Below the pieces are notes generated by a model. That model did no database searches, was not told the origin of the DNA, and saw nothing but the letters and a program-made list of their open reading frames with translations. From Elymus sibiricus (Eukaryota; Streptophyta; Magnoliopsida; Poales; Poaceae): a stretch of 64,000 bases of DNA. Shown piece after piece: positions 22,722 to 33,065 of the stretch (the first letter of the stretch is position 1; the number at the start of each line of letters is the position of its first letter). A program made the translations under genes and the position numbers. The stretch is from assembly GCA_039707655.1 (NCBI GenBank), contig CM077673.1:266146288-266210287 (forward strand). The letters are read 5' to 3'.

Positions 22722-25070
22722 ATGGTGGAAGTCGCCTTTGACCTCTCTGCCCTTAGCTCGGGAGAAGAAGAAGAGTAGGGATCTTGCCGCGTCCTTTGTC
22801 TTTTGAATTTTTGGTTCTACTTAACCCATTTGCTTTGCTTTGGCCTGTCTCCACAGGGATGTAGAAACTTTGGCGCAGAGGATAGCGAAGAGGGCGAAGA
22901 TCTCGACGAGCGACGAGCCGCCGGCAAGCACCTCAGGCGTGCCAGAGACGACCACCATCAGCCTGGAGACCAGCTCGCGATGCAGTCCTCGTCTCAGCCC
23001 CCGATACAGCCCCCAGCGTGAGTCCGTTACTCGCTTCCCGCTGGCAAGTGCCGGGGCGTGCATCTTTGCTGCTAACATCACCAGGCGTGTAGGAGGAGAA
23101 CGGCGACAAGGAGAACCATCAGAGGCCACCCCTGATATGCCGCCTCTGTCAACCACACCGCCCAGAGATGAATCGCCGGCAAGGACTTCTTCTAGCGTGC
23201 TCTACCGCGACGAGGAAGAGCCGGCAAGCACGGGTACCAGTAGTTCTACGCCGGCAACCAACGTTGATGCAGGTACTTATTCTTCGGTTTTATTTCTTTT
23301 TTTTGTCTTCTTGAACTTCCTCCTCAATCTCGTCTTAAATTGTTTCCTTGGCCATCAGTCATTCCCTCGACAGAGCAAATGGACGTTGACACCGTCATCG
23401 AGGAGACCGCCAGGGATGCTGCCGCCGAGGCCAACCGGCTTGCCGCTGAAGAGGCCGCCAAGATTGCTGCCGAGGAAACTGCCAGGAACGCTGCCGCTGA
23501 GGCCGCCAAAGATGCTGCTGCTGAGACCGCCAAGGAATCTGCCGAGAGGGCCGGCGAGGAGGCTAGTGACCGTACTGACGGCATCCTTGCCGCAGGAGCG
23601 CCAGGCGCTACGCCGGACACAGAGCCCCCAGCTGTCGGGGAGGCGGCTGTTGAGGAACAGCCACCAACATCCGAAGCTCCCTCGTTAAGCAAGTACCTCA
23701 AGATCGGCGATAACTTGTTCGTCAGCATCCCCGGCGCAGCAGGCACTAGGGCGCCAACTGAAGGGGAGGTTTTTGATGAAGACGCCATCGCTGCTGCCGG
23801 GCTCGACATCGTTAGTGAGCCAAGTGCCATCGGCAGCAAGACTGAAGAGGAGAAACTTCTCCAGGCCATGAGAAACAACTACCAGAAGCTCCAAGCACTC
23901 CATCGCGCTCGAAAGGAGAAGCTAGACTCCAGGGCAGCAGTTGCCGACAAGGTGGAGGCAGATTTCCAGAAACGCATTGAAGAGACTCAAGGATGGTTTG
24001 CCGAAGCTTATCAGGAGTTGAGGTCAGGCCAAGAGCAGCTGAGCCAAAGATGGAATGATTTCCTCCTGAAGCAGTCCGATGTCGAAAAAGCACAGGAGGA
24101 GGCCAAACAACAAGCGGCTGCAGACGAAGCATGCCTGAACGAACTTCGCATTGAACTTAAGGCTCATGACGAAGAACTTGAAGCTCGAGAGAAGGCGCTC
24201 GCCGGCAAGCTCCGCGCCAAGGACGAGGAGATCGAAAGGCTTGTCGCACAACGGACCCAAGATCTGGAGCTGAAGGACAAAGAGACACTCGAGGCCCTGA
24301 CCACAGACCACGCCGGCAAGCTAAAGGAGGCCGTCTGTGCCGCCAAGGCTGTAGAGGCCGCCAGGGACGAGCTTGCCGACAGGGTGAAGAGGCTGGAAAC
24401 AGATCTTGAGGAACACGGCAAGCAGATTTCAGCACTCAAGACCGAGAGAGACAAAGCTCTCCACAGCCTGATGGAGGCCCAAGTTGCTGTATCTGACAAG
24501 ACCAAACACCTCTCTTCAGCCAATGAATCAATCGAAGATCTGAAGATGAAGCTGTCCACGCTGGAGGAGACTCTGGGGACCGCCAAGGCTCGAGAGAAGA
24601 CCCTGATCAAAATTCTCCGGGACGAGGAGGAACTGGTCAAGAGTGCTGCCGCCGCCCACAACGACTATGTGCAGGGAGTGCAGATCTGGACTGAGAAGGT
24701 TGCCAATGTCGCGGAGAAGCTTGCCGCACAACTGTCTACCATGGGCCTGCAAGATCACAGGCAGCCTCTTGATGACAGGGTGTCCCCGAGCGCCAAGCTG
24801 ACCATGTTCTTCGACCGTGTGCTTGCAGCCCTGGAGCAGCTCCATTCTGACCGAACAGCTCATCTGGCCAGTGAGTCCCGCAAGCTCTGCCAAGCTGTCA
24901 TTCGCAAGGTGCTCACCAAGGTGGTATACAGGAATCCCGGCATCAACCTTGCCAATGTCTTTGACCGCCTGCCGAAGGATGCGGATCTCAAGGCGGCAGA
25001 AGAGCTTGTCGCGCCCATTGTCGACAGGCTAAGCCAAGTGAAGAAAGTCGAAGGCGATCGCCGGGATTAG
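22722..25070 (+). CDS. Antisense coiled-coil gene of E, four predicted exons
   Basis: I predict exons 22722-22774, 22857-23017, 23093-23272 and 23359-25070. Every intron starts GT and ends AG, and all joins keep the frame with no stop, giving about 701 residues. The start ATG sits in a strong context (ACCATGG); the frame is open further upstream to 22290. The N-terminus is acidic (SSGEEEE), then a Ser/Pro/Thr-rich linker, an Ala-rich repeat of the AAEETARNAAAEAAKDAA type, a long coiled coil (roughly residues 330-600 with LEAREKALAGKLRAKDEE) and a helical C-terminal domain ending VKKVEGDRRD. It runs opposite to pol, between integrase and the 3' LTR. Function unknown; no PF04195-like domain seen here. 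Confidence 0.7.
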
Positions 25071-25861
25071 CTGCTTTTACTCCTTGCCGCTGCCATTTCA
25101 TGTCAAATACAAAAGTGCCTTATGTTAGAATCGCGACAGCTATCATTGTAATATAACTTGCTATGCTCTGGATGAACGCTATGTTATTCCCCTCGCTTAA
25201 TTTCCTTCTGTATGTATTCGCCCTACGCTTATTTGAAAACTTGCCGGCGCGCACACCCTTGCCGCGAGTGCTAGGCGCGGGACTTTAGCAGCCTGCCGGC
25301 GAGGCCGCTTCCGGCAAGAGACCTTGGTGTTTTCAGTGCAGCCACCTAAACTATTGAGCGGACTCGAAACAGTATAAGGGCGCAACCAATCACAACAAGG
25401 TTCCTTCGCGTGCAGGTTTTCCATACAAGAATTGAAATCGTTCAAGGAGAATAACTAAACGAAAAATTTGTTCAAAGTTTCTGCAACTTAGCTTTCTGTC
25501 GAAGTATTTCTTCCGGCAAGATATCAACCTTGAACGTCGCCTACTGGTATCCATACCATACCATCTTTCCCCCCGGCAAACTTGCATGCGAGGGAGCCTT
25601 CTATCCTTTGAGAAAAAGAAAGAAGAGAAAATAGAGATATGGAACCTTGGCGGTTCGTTAGCACTTGCTGGAAATGAGTGTAATACAATATCTTAGATAA
25701 TCCTGCACATAAGTAAACATGAGCATCAACAAGAATCATAAAACACTTAAGCTTTATTCAACTATGCACAGGGTCTGCGCCTGGCTTTGTACAAAGGATC
25801 ACATGCTTCAGCGGCAAGACTTGTACAAAAGCTGGTTGCCGGGAGACCCGGCAACCGGGCC
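25071..25861. other. Spacer between antisense gene and integrase, element E
   Basis: No coding frame on either strand that I trust. It should hold the converging 3' ends of the antisense transcript (a possible poly-A signal AATATAAC near 25149) and of the pol transcript. The octamer CCGGCAAG or its complement occurs four or more times. Confidence 0.6.
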
Positions 25862-27466
25862 TTACGGATAGAACTTACGAAGATGCTCGATATTCCAGGA
25901 GTTGCTCACCGGAATACCGTCTTCGGTCTCCAAGCGGACTGCGCCAGGCCTGGTGACTCGTACTACCCGATAAGGGCCTTCCCACTTCGGCGTCAACTTG
26001 TTGGAATTCTTGGCCGACTGAATGCGCTGAAGAACAAGATCGCCTTCCTCAAGACTCCGGGCATGAACCTTGCGGCTATGATAGCGGTACAAAGCTTGCT
26101 GGTAGCGTGCAGCTCGCATAGCAGCCTGGAGACGATCTTCCTCAAGGAGTACATCGTCATCTTGCCGCAGTTGCTCTTGCTCGAGCTCATCATAAGCGAG
26201 CACTCGAGGCGACCCGTATGTGAGTTCCGTGGGGAGAACTGCTTCCGCCCCATATACTAGGGAGAAGGGTGTCTGGCCGGTAGCTCGATTTGGTGTCGTC
26301 CTGATTGACCAAAGAACCACCGGCAACTCATCAACCCAGCGCCTTCCGCACTTGCGCAGCCTGTCGAAAGTCCTCGTCTTGAGACCACGCAGCACCTCAG
26401 CATTCGCCCTTTCCGCTTGGCCATTACTCCTTGGGTGAGCAACACAAGCAAAACAAATCTTGCCGCCAAGGTCCTGGACATACTGCATAAAGGTGTGGCT
26501 CGTGAACTACGTGCCGTTGTCGGTGATGATCCTGTTCGGTACTCCAAAACGGCAAACTATTCCCTTGAAGAACTTGACGGCTGATTGCGCTGTCACCTTC
26601 CTCACTGCTTCCACTTCCGGCCACTTTGTAAACTTGTCGATTGCTACGTACAAGTATTCAAAGCCCCCGGTAGCATGGGGAAAAGGGCCCAAGATGTCGA
26701 GCCCCCAGACCAAAAATGGCCAGGAGAGAGGTATTGTCTGAAGAGCTTGAGCCGGTTGATGTAATTTCTTTGAATGAAACTGACACGCTTCACACTTGGT
26801 TACTAGTGCAGTTGCATCCTAGAGAGCAGTGGGCCAAAAGAAACCTTGCCGGAATGCCTTGCCGTCAAGAGCTCTTGATCCTATGTGGGAGCCACATATG
26901 CCTCCATGTATCTCTGCCAACAGCTCAAGTCCATCCTCCCGAGAAATGCATTTCAATTTCACACCGTTCGGCCTCTTTCTGTATAGGACATTGTCCACAA
27001 ACTGGTACATTTTAGACCGACGGGCTACTTTCTCTGCTTCTTCCTGTTCTTCGGGGAGTTCCCCTGTCTGAAGGAAATGGACGATGTGTTGTGCCCATGC
27101 TGGAGCCTGAGGCTCGACGGCAAGGACTAAAGGCAAATCTTCTGCCGCGGGAGCAGTCGTCTCAACATTAAGGGCCTGAGACCCTGCCGGAGCTTGCTGT
27201 TCCCCGGCAAGCTTGGCGGGAGCGTTTGTCTCAACGGCAAGACCCTGAGGCCCTGCCGGAGCCTGTCGCTCACCGGCAAGCTGGGCGTTGTTCTCGGCAA
27301 CTTTCTTGCCGGCGGCTTCTGGGAGCTCTGCCAGGAAGTACTTGCCGGAACTCAACTTTCTTCTCTTCTCTTGTCCCATTGATGGTGTCACGGATGGCTG
27401 AGTCAGTCGAAGCACAAAAGTTCCTGTTTTCTGCACGAGGAACGTGCTCCATTTGCAGGCCGTCAA
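25862..27466 (-). pseudogene. Integrase and linker of element E
   Basis: One minus frame broken by two stops (near 26816 and 26504) and out of frame with the upstream pol by a shift near 27430. It begins with an Ala/Pro-rich linker with repeats (LAGERQAPAG, LAGEQQAPAG), then the zinc finger (HGGICGSHIG...CEAC), the catalytic core with WGLDILGPFPHATGG, RIITDNGT and ERANAEVLRGL, and a C-terminal KWEGPYRVVRV module. It ends NIEHLRKFYP. Apart from the two stops it is well preserved. The linker is unusually long and repetitive for this position. Confidence 0.88.
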
Positions 27467-29234
27467 AATGCTCTTCCAACTTCCTCACTTCATCTACATA
27501 AGCTTCCATCAACGGGCTCTGATAATCCTTGTTGACTTGCTTGACGACAAGTTGAGAATCACCTCTGACAATAAGCTTCTGGATTCCAAGGTCTGCCGCG
27601 ATCTTGAGACCGGCAAGCAACCCTTCATACTCCGCAGTATTGTTCGTTGACCTCTCCCGGGGAAAATGCATCTGAACCACGTATTTGAGGTGTTCTCCGG
27701 TGGGTGCGACAAGCCGCACGCCAGCACCGGCGCCTTGCAGCGAGAAAGCTCCATCAAAATACATGACCCACTCTTGATTTGTTTCCTTGCCGGGGAGAGT
27801 TGACTCTGGAACTTCTTCATCTGGCGTTGGGGTCCATTCTGCAATGAACTCCGCCAAGGCCCTGCTCTGGATTGTCGAAGTACTTTCAAACTTGAGACCA
27901 AAGCTTGACAGCTCCAAAGCCCACTCCACAATCCTGCCGGTAGCATCTGGGTTCCGCAAAATCCGCTGTAATGGAAAGCGAGTGATAACGGTGATCTCAT
28001 GTGCTTGAAAATAATGGCGCTGCTTCCTCGAGGCCATAAGGAGGCCGAAGAGCAACTTCTGCACACCAGAATATCTTGACCTAGCCCCCTGCAAAAGGGA
28101 GCTGACAAAATAGACCGGGCGCTGCACCATCTTCTTCTTTTGTATTGCTTGACTCGACTGTGCAGATTCAACCTCGTCGGCACCAGACCCTGCCGGGGAA
28201 GATCCCAGCTTGTCACTTGGCAGTCCTGCCGCTAACGCTGCTTCTTCATTAGTTTCTCTCTCCGCCACCAACGCAGCACTCACCACTTGATTTGTTGCTG
28301 CTAGATACAACAGCAACGGCTCTTGTGGCTTTGGCGCAACTAGCACTGGCGGAGAGGAGAGGTACCTTTTCAAATCCTGCAGCGCTGCTTCCGCCTCCGA
28401 AGTCCATTTCATTGGACTTTCTTTCTTCAAAATTTTGAAAAAGGGCAGGGCGCGCTCAGCAGATTTGGAGATAAACCTACTTAGAGCAGCAACGCAACCG
28501 GCAAGACGACACACATCCTTGACACGTCTTGGCGCTTCGATTTGTTCAATTGCTTTGATCTTGTCGGGATTTGCTTCTATTCCACGCTGAGACACAAAGA
28601 ACCCAAGAAGCTTGCCGGATGGAACACCAAACACACATTTCTCAAGGTTGAGCTTCAAGTTGATCTTGCGCAGATTTGCAAATGTGTCTTCTAAGTCCGA
28701 TACGAGCGTCGCCTTGTCCTTGGTTTTGACCACTATGTCATCCATATATGCTTCCATATTTCTATGTAGCTGGGGCTCAAAACCAATCTGGACTGCTCTT
28801 GCAAATGTAGAACCAGCACTTTTCAACCCGAAAGGCATACGCAAAAAGCAGTATGTACCACATGGGGTGATGAATGCGGTCTTCTCTTTGTATTCCTTGG
28901 ACATGAAAATCTGATGATAGCCTGAATAGGCATCAAGGAACGACAGCAAGTCGCAACCGGCAGTGGAGTCCACAATCTGGTCGATGCGCGGCAAGGGAAA
29001 AGGATCTTTTGGACAGGCTTTATTGATATCTGTATAGTCAATACATAGCCTCCATTTTCCATTCGCCTTGCGCACTACAACTGGATTGGCCAACCATGTT
29101 GGATGAAGTACTCCTCTGACCAAGCATGCCGCTTCTAATTTCTTTGGCAATAAACTGTTGCCGCTCCAAAGCTTGTTTCCTGACCTTCTGTTTGACGGGC
29201 CGCGCGTGTGGACAGACGGCAAGGTGGTGCTCAA
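27270..29234 (-). pseudogene. Reverse transcriptase and two RNase H domains, element E
   Basis: Open for 654 codons on minus. Reverse transcriptase: WRLCIDYTDINKACPKD, FLDAYSGYHQI, MPFGLKSAGSTFARAV and active site AYMDDIVV. The first, Ty3-type RNase H is around PVYFVSSLLQGAR and HYFQAHEITVITRFPL. A second, archaeal-type RNase H follows with MYFDGAF, NNTAEYEGLLAGL and RGDSQLVVKQV, which supply the D-E-D catalytic residues. A second RNase H of this kind is a hallmark of the Tat lineage. A frameshift near 29140 separates it from protease (the upstream frame ends QQFIAKEI) and another near 27430 from integrase. Confidence 0.92.
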
Positions 29235-29322
29235 TCACCTCCCTGGGAACACCGGGGATATCAGATGGTTGCCATGCAAACAAATCGACATTCGCCCGCA
29301 GGAAGGCAATGAGCGCGCTTTC

Positions 29323-30240
29323 CTATTTGTTGTCAAGGGTGGAACTTATGGTGAAAGTTCTGCCCGTGCCATCTTCCTTCGCGGGCACCTTCTTGGTTTC
29401 TGGTGGAGCCGCTTTGGATTTCTTGCTCTTGCCGGTGGAGCTCTCGGGCACATCCTCAACAGGAGCGCAGCACTCCGAGGAGGTGCGCTTGCCGGAGTGC
29501 GTGCGAGAGATCTTGCCAGTCTTCTTCCCCCTGGGAGCTTCAGCGGCAGGAGCAAGTGCCTTGGCGGCAGATGCTGCAACTGCCTCCCGGTAAAGCTGGT
29601 CGGTGCAGATAAGCGCGTCTTTCTTGTCGGAACTAACAGTGATAACGCTCATCGGCCCGGGCATCTTCATCATATTGTAGGCGTAATGTGATGCCGCCAT
29701 GAACTTGGCCAGCGCTGGGCGGCCAAGGATCCCATTATATGGCAATGGAATCCTAGCGACGTCAAACACAATCTTCTCCGTCCTGAAGTTTAGGTCGCTG
29801 CCAAATGTTACCGGCAGCGTGATCTTTCCCTTGGGTTGGCTCCTTCCTGGATTGACCCCTTGGAACGAACCCGTTTCTTCGAGGTCTCCATCAGGAATTT
29901 GCAGCCTCTTGATCACCTCAGGTGAGATCAGGTTCAAACCGGCCCCGCCATCAACTAACATTTTTGTCACCTTGAGGTTGCGAATCGTCGGTGAAACCAA
30001 CAACGGCAAACACCCAACCGCAGTTGTGCGATCAGGGTGATCCTCAACGTCAAAAATGATAGGCGTGTTGGACCACTTCAACGGTTTTCGGGCGCCCATA
30101 GATGGTTCTGTCGCATTCACTCCATGCGCCCACTGCTTAAGTTGGCAGTGGGAAGAATGCAAGGAAGCACCTCCGTCAACGCACATCATGTCTGTGGCTT
30201 TCTGAAACTCTTGTTCACTAGACTCGTTGTCCTCTTCCAT
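29323..30240 (-). CDS. Aspartic protease region of element E
   Basis: Minus frame of 305 codons, in the same frame as gag but separated from it by a single stop at 30292-30294. It contains the fold of a retroviral-type aspartic protease with KMLVDGGAGLNLI as the active-site strand and YNGILGRPALAKF as the Gly-rich C-terminal motif. A Lys-rich tail follows. Downstream the same frame continues at 29038-29283 (FAWQPSDIPGVP, the region that precedes reverse transcriptase) after a stop at 29323. Protease would be cut from a gag-pol polyprotein and process it. Confidence 0.85.
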   Translation of the reverse strand: MEEDNESSEQEFQKATDMMCVDGGASLHSSHCQLKQWAHGVNATEPSMGARKPLKWSNTPIIFDVEDHPDRTTAVGCLPLLVSPTIRNLKVTKMLVDGGAGLNLISPEVIKRLQIPDGDLEETGSFQGVNPGRSQPKGKITLPVTFGSDLNFRTEKIVFDVARIPLPYNGILGRPALAKFMAASHYAYNMMKMPGPMSVITVSSDKKDALICTDQLYREAVAASAAKALAPAAEAPRGKKTGKISRTHSGKRTSSECCAPVEDVPESSTGKSKKSKAAPPETKKVPAKEDGTGRTFTISSTLDNK

Positions 30241-30291
30241 GTCATCATCAGCCCCCTCTTGCTTGTCGCGGCCTCGAGCGGGCTGATCCTT

Positions 30292-32208
30292 CTACTGCTT
30301 GGCCTTGCCGCGGCGACCTCCTCGGCCACCGCGCTTCATGCCGGACCCTTCAGCACCATCTTGAGCCTTCTCCTTATCTCGCCTCTCGTATTTGGCCTTC
30401 TGCTTCTCGACAAGTTGCTCAACTTGCCGGTAGTCCTGGAGATCATGGCCCTTGGTGCGATGGATCTTGCAATACTGCTTGCCGGAGCCATCTGGCTTGT
30501 CGGCAGCCGCCAAGGCCTGGCAGGAGGCGCACCCGGCGACATCCTTGCTGGGGTCGTCAACCTTGGCCTTCTTGGCGGTGCCGGGGTTGCCGGACCCCTC
30601 GACAGCAAGCACGACCTTGCCCTTGCGCTTCCTGTTGCGCCGCTGACCCTTCTTTGCCGGAGCAGCGGCGTCCTCATCTCCAGAGTCGACCCCTGTGCCA
30701 GTATCTTCGCCGGGGAGTCTCCTCCCTTCTTCAGCTCGAGCGCACTTATCTGCCAGAGCATAGAGCTCGGCAACATCCCTGATCTTGTTCATTGCCAGCT
30801 CTTCCCGCATCCTGCGGTTGCACACGTTCTGATGGAACGCGCTGATAACACCGGCAGGGTGGACGTCTGGAATGTTGTGATGTATGCGGCTGAACCTTTG
30901 GATGTACTTGTGCAGGGGCTCGCCTTCTTTCTGGGGGATGAGATGTAGATCACTCTCCTGGCCAGGAGCTTGATGGCCTCCGGTGAAGGCGCCAACAAAC
31001 TCGTGGCACAGATCTGCCCAAGAAGAAATGGATCCTTCCGGCAAATGCATCAACCACGACCTAACGTTGGGCTTGAGCACCAACGGGAAGTAGTTGGCAA
31101 GTATCTTGTCGTCACGACCCCCAGCGGCCTGCACCGCAATGGTGTAGATGCTCAGGAACTCTGATGGGTGAGTCTTGCCATCATATTTCTCCAGAACCTC
31201 TGGCTTGAATGTGCGGGAGTTGGGCCCCTGGACTCGCCGCAGCTCACGGGTAAACGCTGGACAACCCACCTCGTAAGGTAGATCGACAGGATACCCCGGC
31301 GCTGACTTGTCTACAGTGGGCCCCTCGCGCTTGTCAGACAGGTAGCGTGCTTCCCGCCGTCGCTCGATGGTGGTTCGAGCGTCTTCCTTCCCTCGCTCCC
31401 GAAGAACTTGACATTGATCGCGGCGAGTCCGCGGGTCGGACGACGCCATGGAATCGTCCTCACGAGTGTCGACCCGTCGAGTCGTCGTCCGCTGTTGCCG
31501 CTGTGTGGGAGAATACACCGTAGCTGTACCGCCCACAGTCTTCCCACCGTCGACGCGTGCCGGCTCGAGGGACTGCCAACGCGAGGGCTCCGCCTGCTCC
31601 GGCTTATCTTCGTTGGCAAGGCCAACAAGGCTCTGAATGGCGGCCCTCCATTCCTCGAGCTTGACCGCAGCAGGAGGAAAGTTTAGAAGTAGCTGCGCGC
31701 GTGCTAGCGCTTCTGCTCGTGTAGGTGGTGGCGACAGGTGCGAAGAACGTGAGGTGCTCTGACTCCTAACCGTGTTAGAAGGAGCAACATCACGATCTTG
31801 CGACCGCACGCCACTTCCACCAGCACGTAGACGTGCATGTTGGTCTTGCGCATCCTGAGGATGATGCTCAGAAGACTTTCCGTGGGGATGCCTAGAGCCA
31901 CCAATGTCATGGCGATGTTCATCGCGCGCGGCCTGAGAAGGTCGTGGCACGTGCACCGGCGTGGGTGTCTTGGAATGCGGCCTTCCATCTTTGGAGTTTG
32001 CTGCACCGCCTACTGGCAGCACGGCTCCGTCCTTGGATCTAGCGGCGCGAACAACGCCGCTCGCCTGGCTAGGGTCGCCAGAACGTCATGGAAGCTCTGG
32101 ATCTCTACTTCCTCCACCCGCGTCGACACCGTCGCCCGTGCGTGTAAGCACAGGCACAGCGGACGTAGATGGTCCAACCACCGTGAAACCCTTCCTCTTG
32201 GGGGCCAT
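30292..32208 (-). pseudogene. gag of element E
   Basis: The probable start is the ATG at 32208 in strong context (GCCATGG, MAPKRKGF); a stop at 32086-32088 interrupts it, and a 576-codon open frame follows from 32022. It has a basic, Arg-rich N-terminal half and then the capsid core (LPLVLKPNVRSWLMHLPEGS, FSRIHHNIPDVHPAGV, RMREELAMNKIRDVAELY). The C-terminus is Lys-rich with CASCQAL and YCKIHRTKGHDLQDYRQVEQL, a CxH-type zinc finger variant seen in Tat-lineage gag. It ends with a Gly/Arg tail. Gag would form the virus-like particle. Confidence 0.88.
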
Positions 32209-32271
32209 GGCGATGAAGATGATGAAGAACTGGCGCGCTAGTCACCAGATCAGGTCCGCACAACCTCTTTC

Positions 32272-32289
32272 CCCCTACCTGGCACGCCA
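32272..32289 (-). promoter_or_regulatory. PBS of element E
   Basis: On minus TGGCGTGCCAGGTAGGGG, four bases after the LTR terminus TCCGACA. It differs from the PBS region of D, F and G but is nearly identical to that of Z at 1957-1974, so E could not share its primer with the D/F/G group. Confidence 0.8.
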
Positions 32290-32293
32290 AAGA

Positions 32294-33060
32294 TGTCGGA
32301 GAAACGACACCTATGGGACCGAGAGGATCCCTTTACGGTTCTGCAGGGAGAAGGTTTGCACAGAGAGCAGATCTGATGATCAACACGCAGGAATTTTTCC
32401 CAGGTTCGGGCCGCAAAGATGCGTAAAACCCTACTCCTGCTTGGTTGTATTAAGTGTGTTCTAGCTCAAGTTCTAGGAGTGCTACAGTGCTCAGCAGCTA
32501 CACATGCAGAATGAGCTCCAGAAGATCGATCCCACTGTAGCTACGCCTTGGGCCTCCTTTTATATGTTCGAAGGGGTCACCAATAGCGGCGCACAGTGCA
32601 TACATGAGGTGTAAAAGTAGCTACAGTGTTATCATACCTAACACTGACGGTTTAGGACAAGAACATTAAATGCTCCGTTGAGGTGTCCCTTAGCGTCTTG
32701 GGGCTGGAAAAAAGGGGCCGTCCCATCGCACCGCTTAAGCCCATCCTCCGCTAACACCTGACACGTTACCAGGAGGACAACAGCTAAAGGACAAGCTGGT
32801 GACCGCACCGGAGCGGTGACAGGGCAGTGAGGGCTTGCCGGGGGCGAGCCTTGCCGGGGCTACAAGCCATCCCGGCAAGATCTTGCCGGGGCTCCAGCCT
32901 CCAGTCTTCTATCTTCTGATTATTGCCTTGCCTTGGATGCCTTCTTGACTTTATGAACTCGCATTCGGTTGTCTCCCGGCAGGCCTTGCCGCAGGTGTGG
33001 CTACAACTGCCCGTGCACATATATGGGGTACTAAAGGACCCAATCCTTAGTGCACCGACA
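32294..33060 (-). repeat. 5' LTR of element E
   Basis: 767 bp, starting TGTCGGAGAAAC and ending GCACCGACA on plus. It differs from the left copy at about 17 positions by eye. A TATA box CATATAAAAGG on minus lies near 32560. Motifs CTTGCCGG/CCGGCAAG occur four times within 60 bp around 32840-32890. Confidence 0.92.
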
Positions 33061-33065
33061 TGCTG
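33061..33065. repeat. Target-site duplication of E, right copy
   Basis: TGCTG directly after the right LTR, identical to 21385-21389. It proves E inserted as a unit into the gag gene of D. Confidence 0.92.

Larger units (their letters stand above)
21390..33060 (-). mobile_element. Element E: complete Tat-like Ty3/gypsy with antisense gene
   Basis: An 11,671-bp element on the minus strand with two 767-bp LTRs, a 5-bp target duplication (TGCTG), PBS, gag, protease, reverse transcriptase, two RNase H domains and integrase, plus a spliced gene on the opposite strand next to the 3' LTR. By eye the LTRs differ at about 17 of 767 positions (2.2 percent), so the insertion is recent compared with F. 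Gag-pol has several stops and two frameshifts, so it is not autonomous now. Antisense genes in this position are known from Tat-lineage elements such as Grande and Retand. Confidence 0.93.

Noticed and set aside
25993..26741. Plus-strand open frames of about 90 codons across the integrase of E
   Set aside because: They are shadows of the well-supported integrase on minus; no domain of their own.
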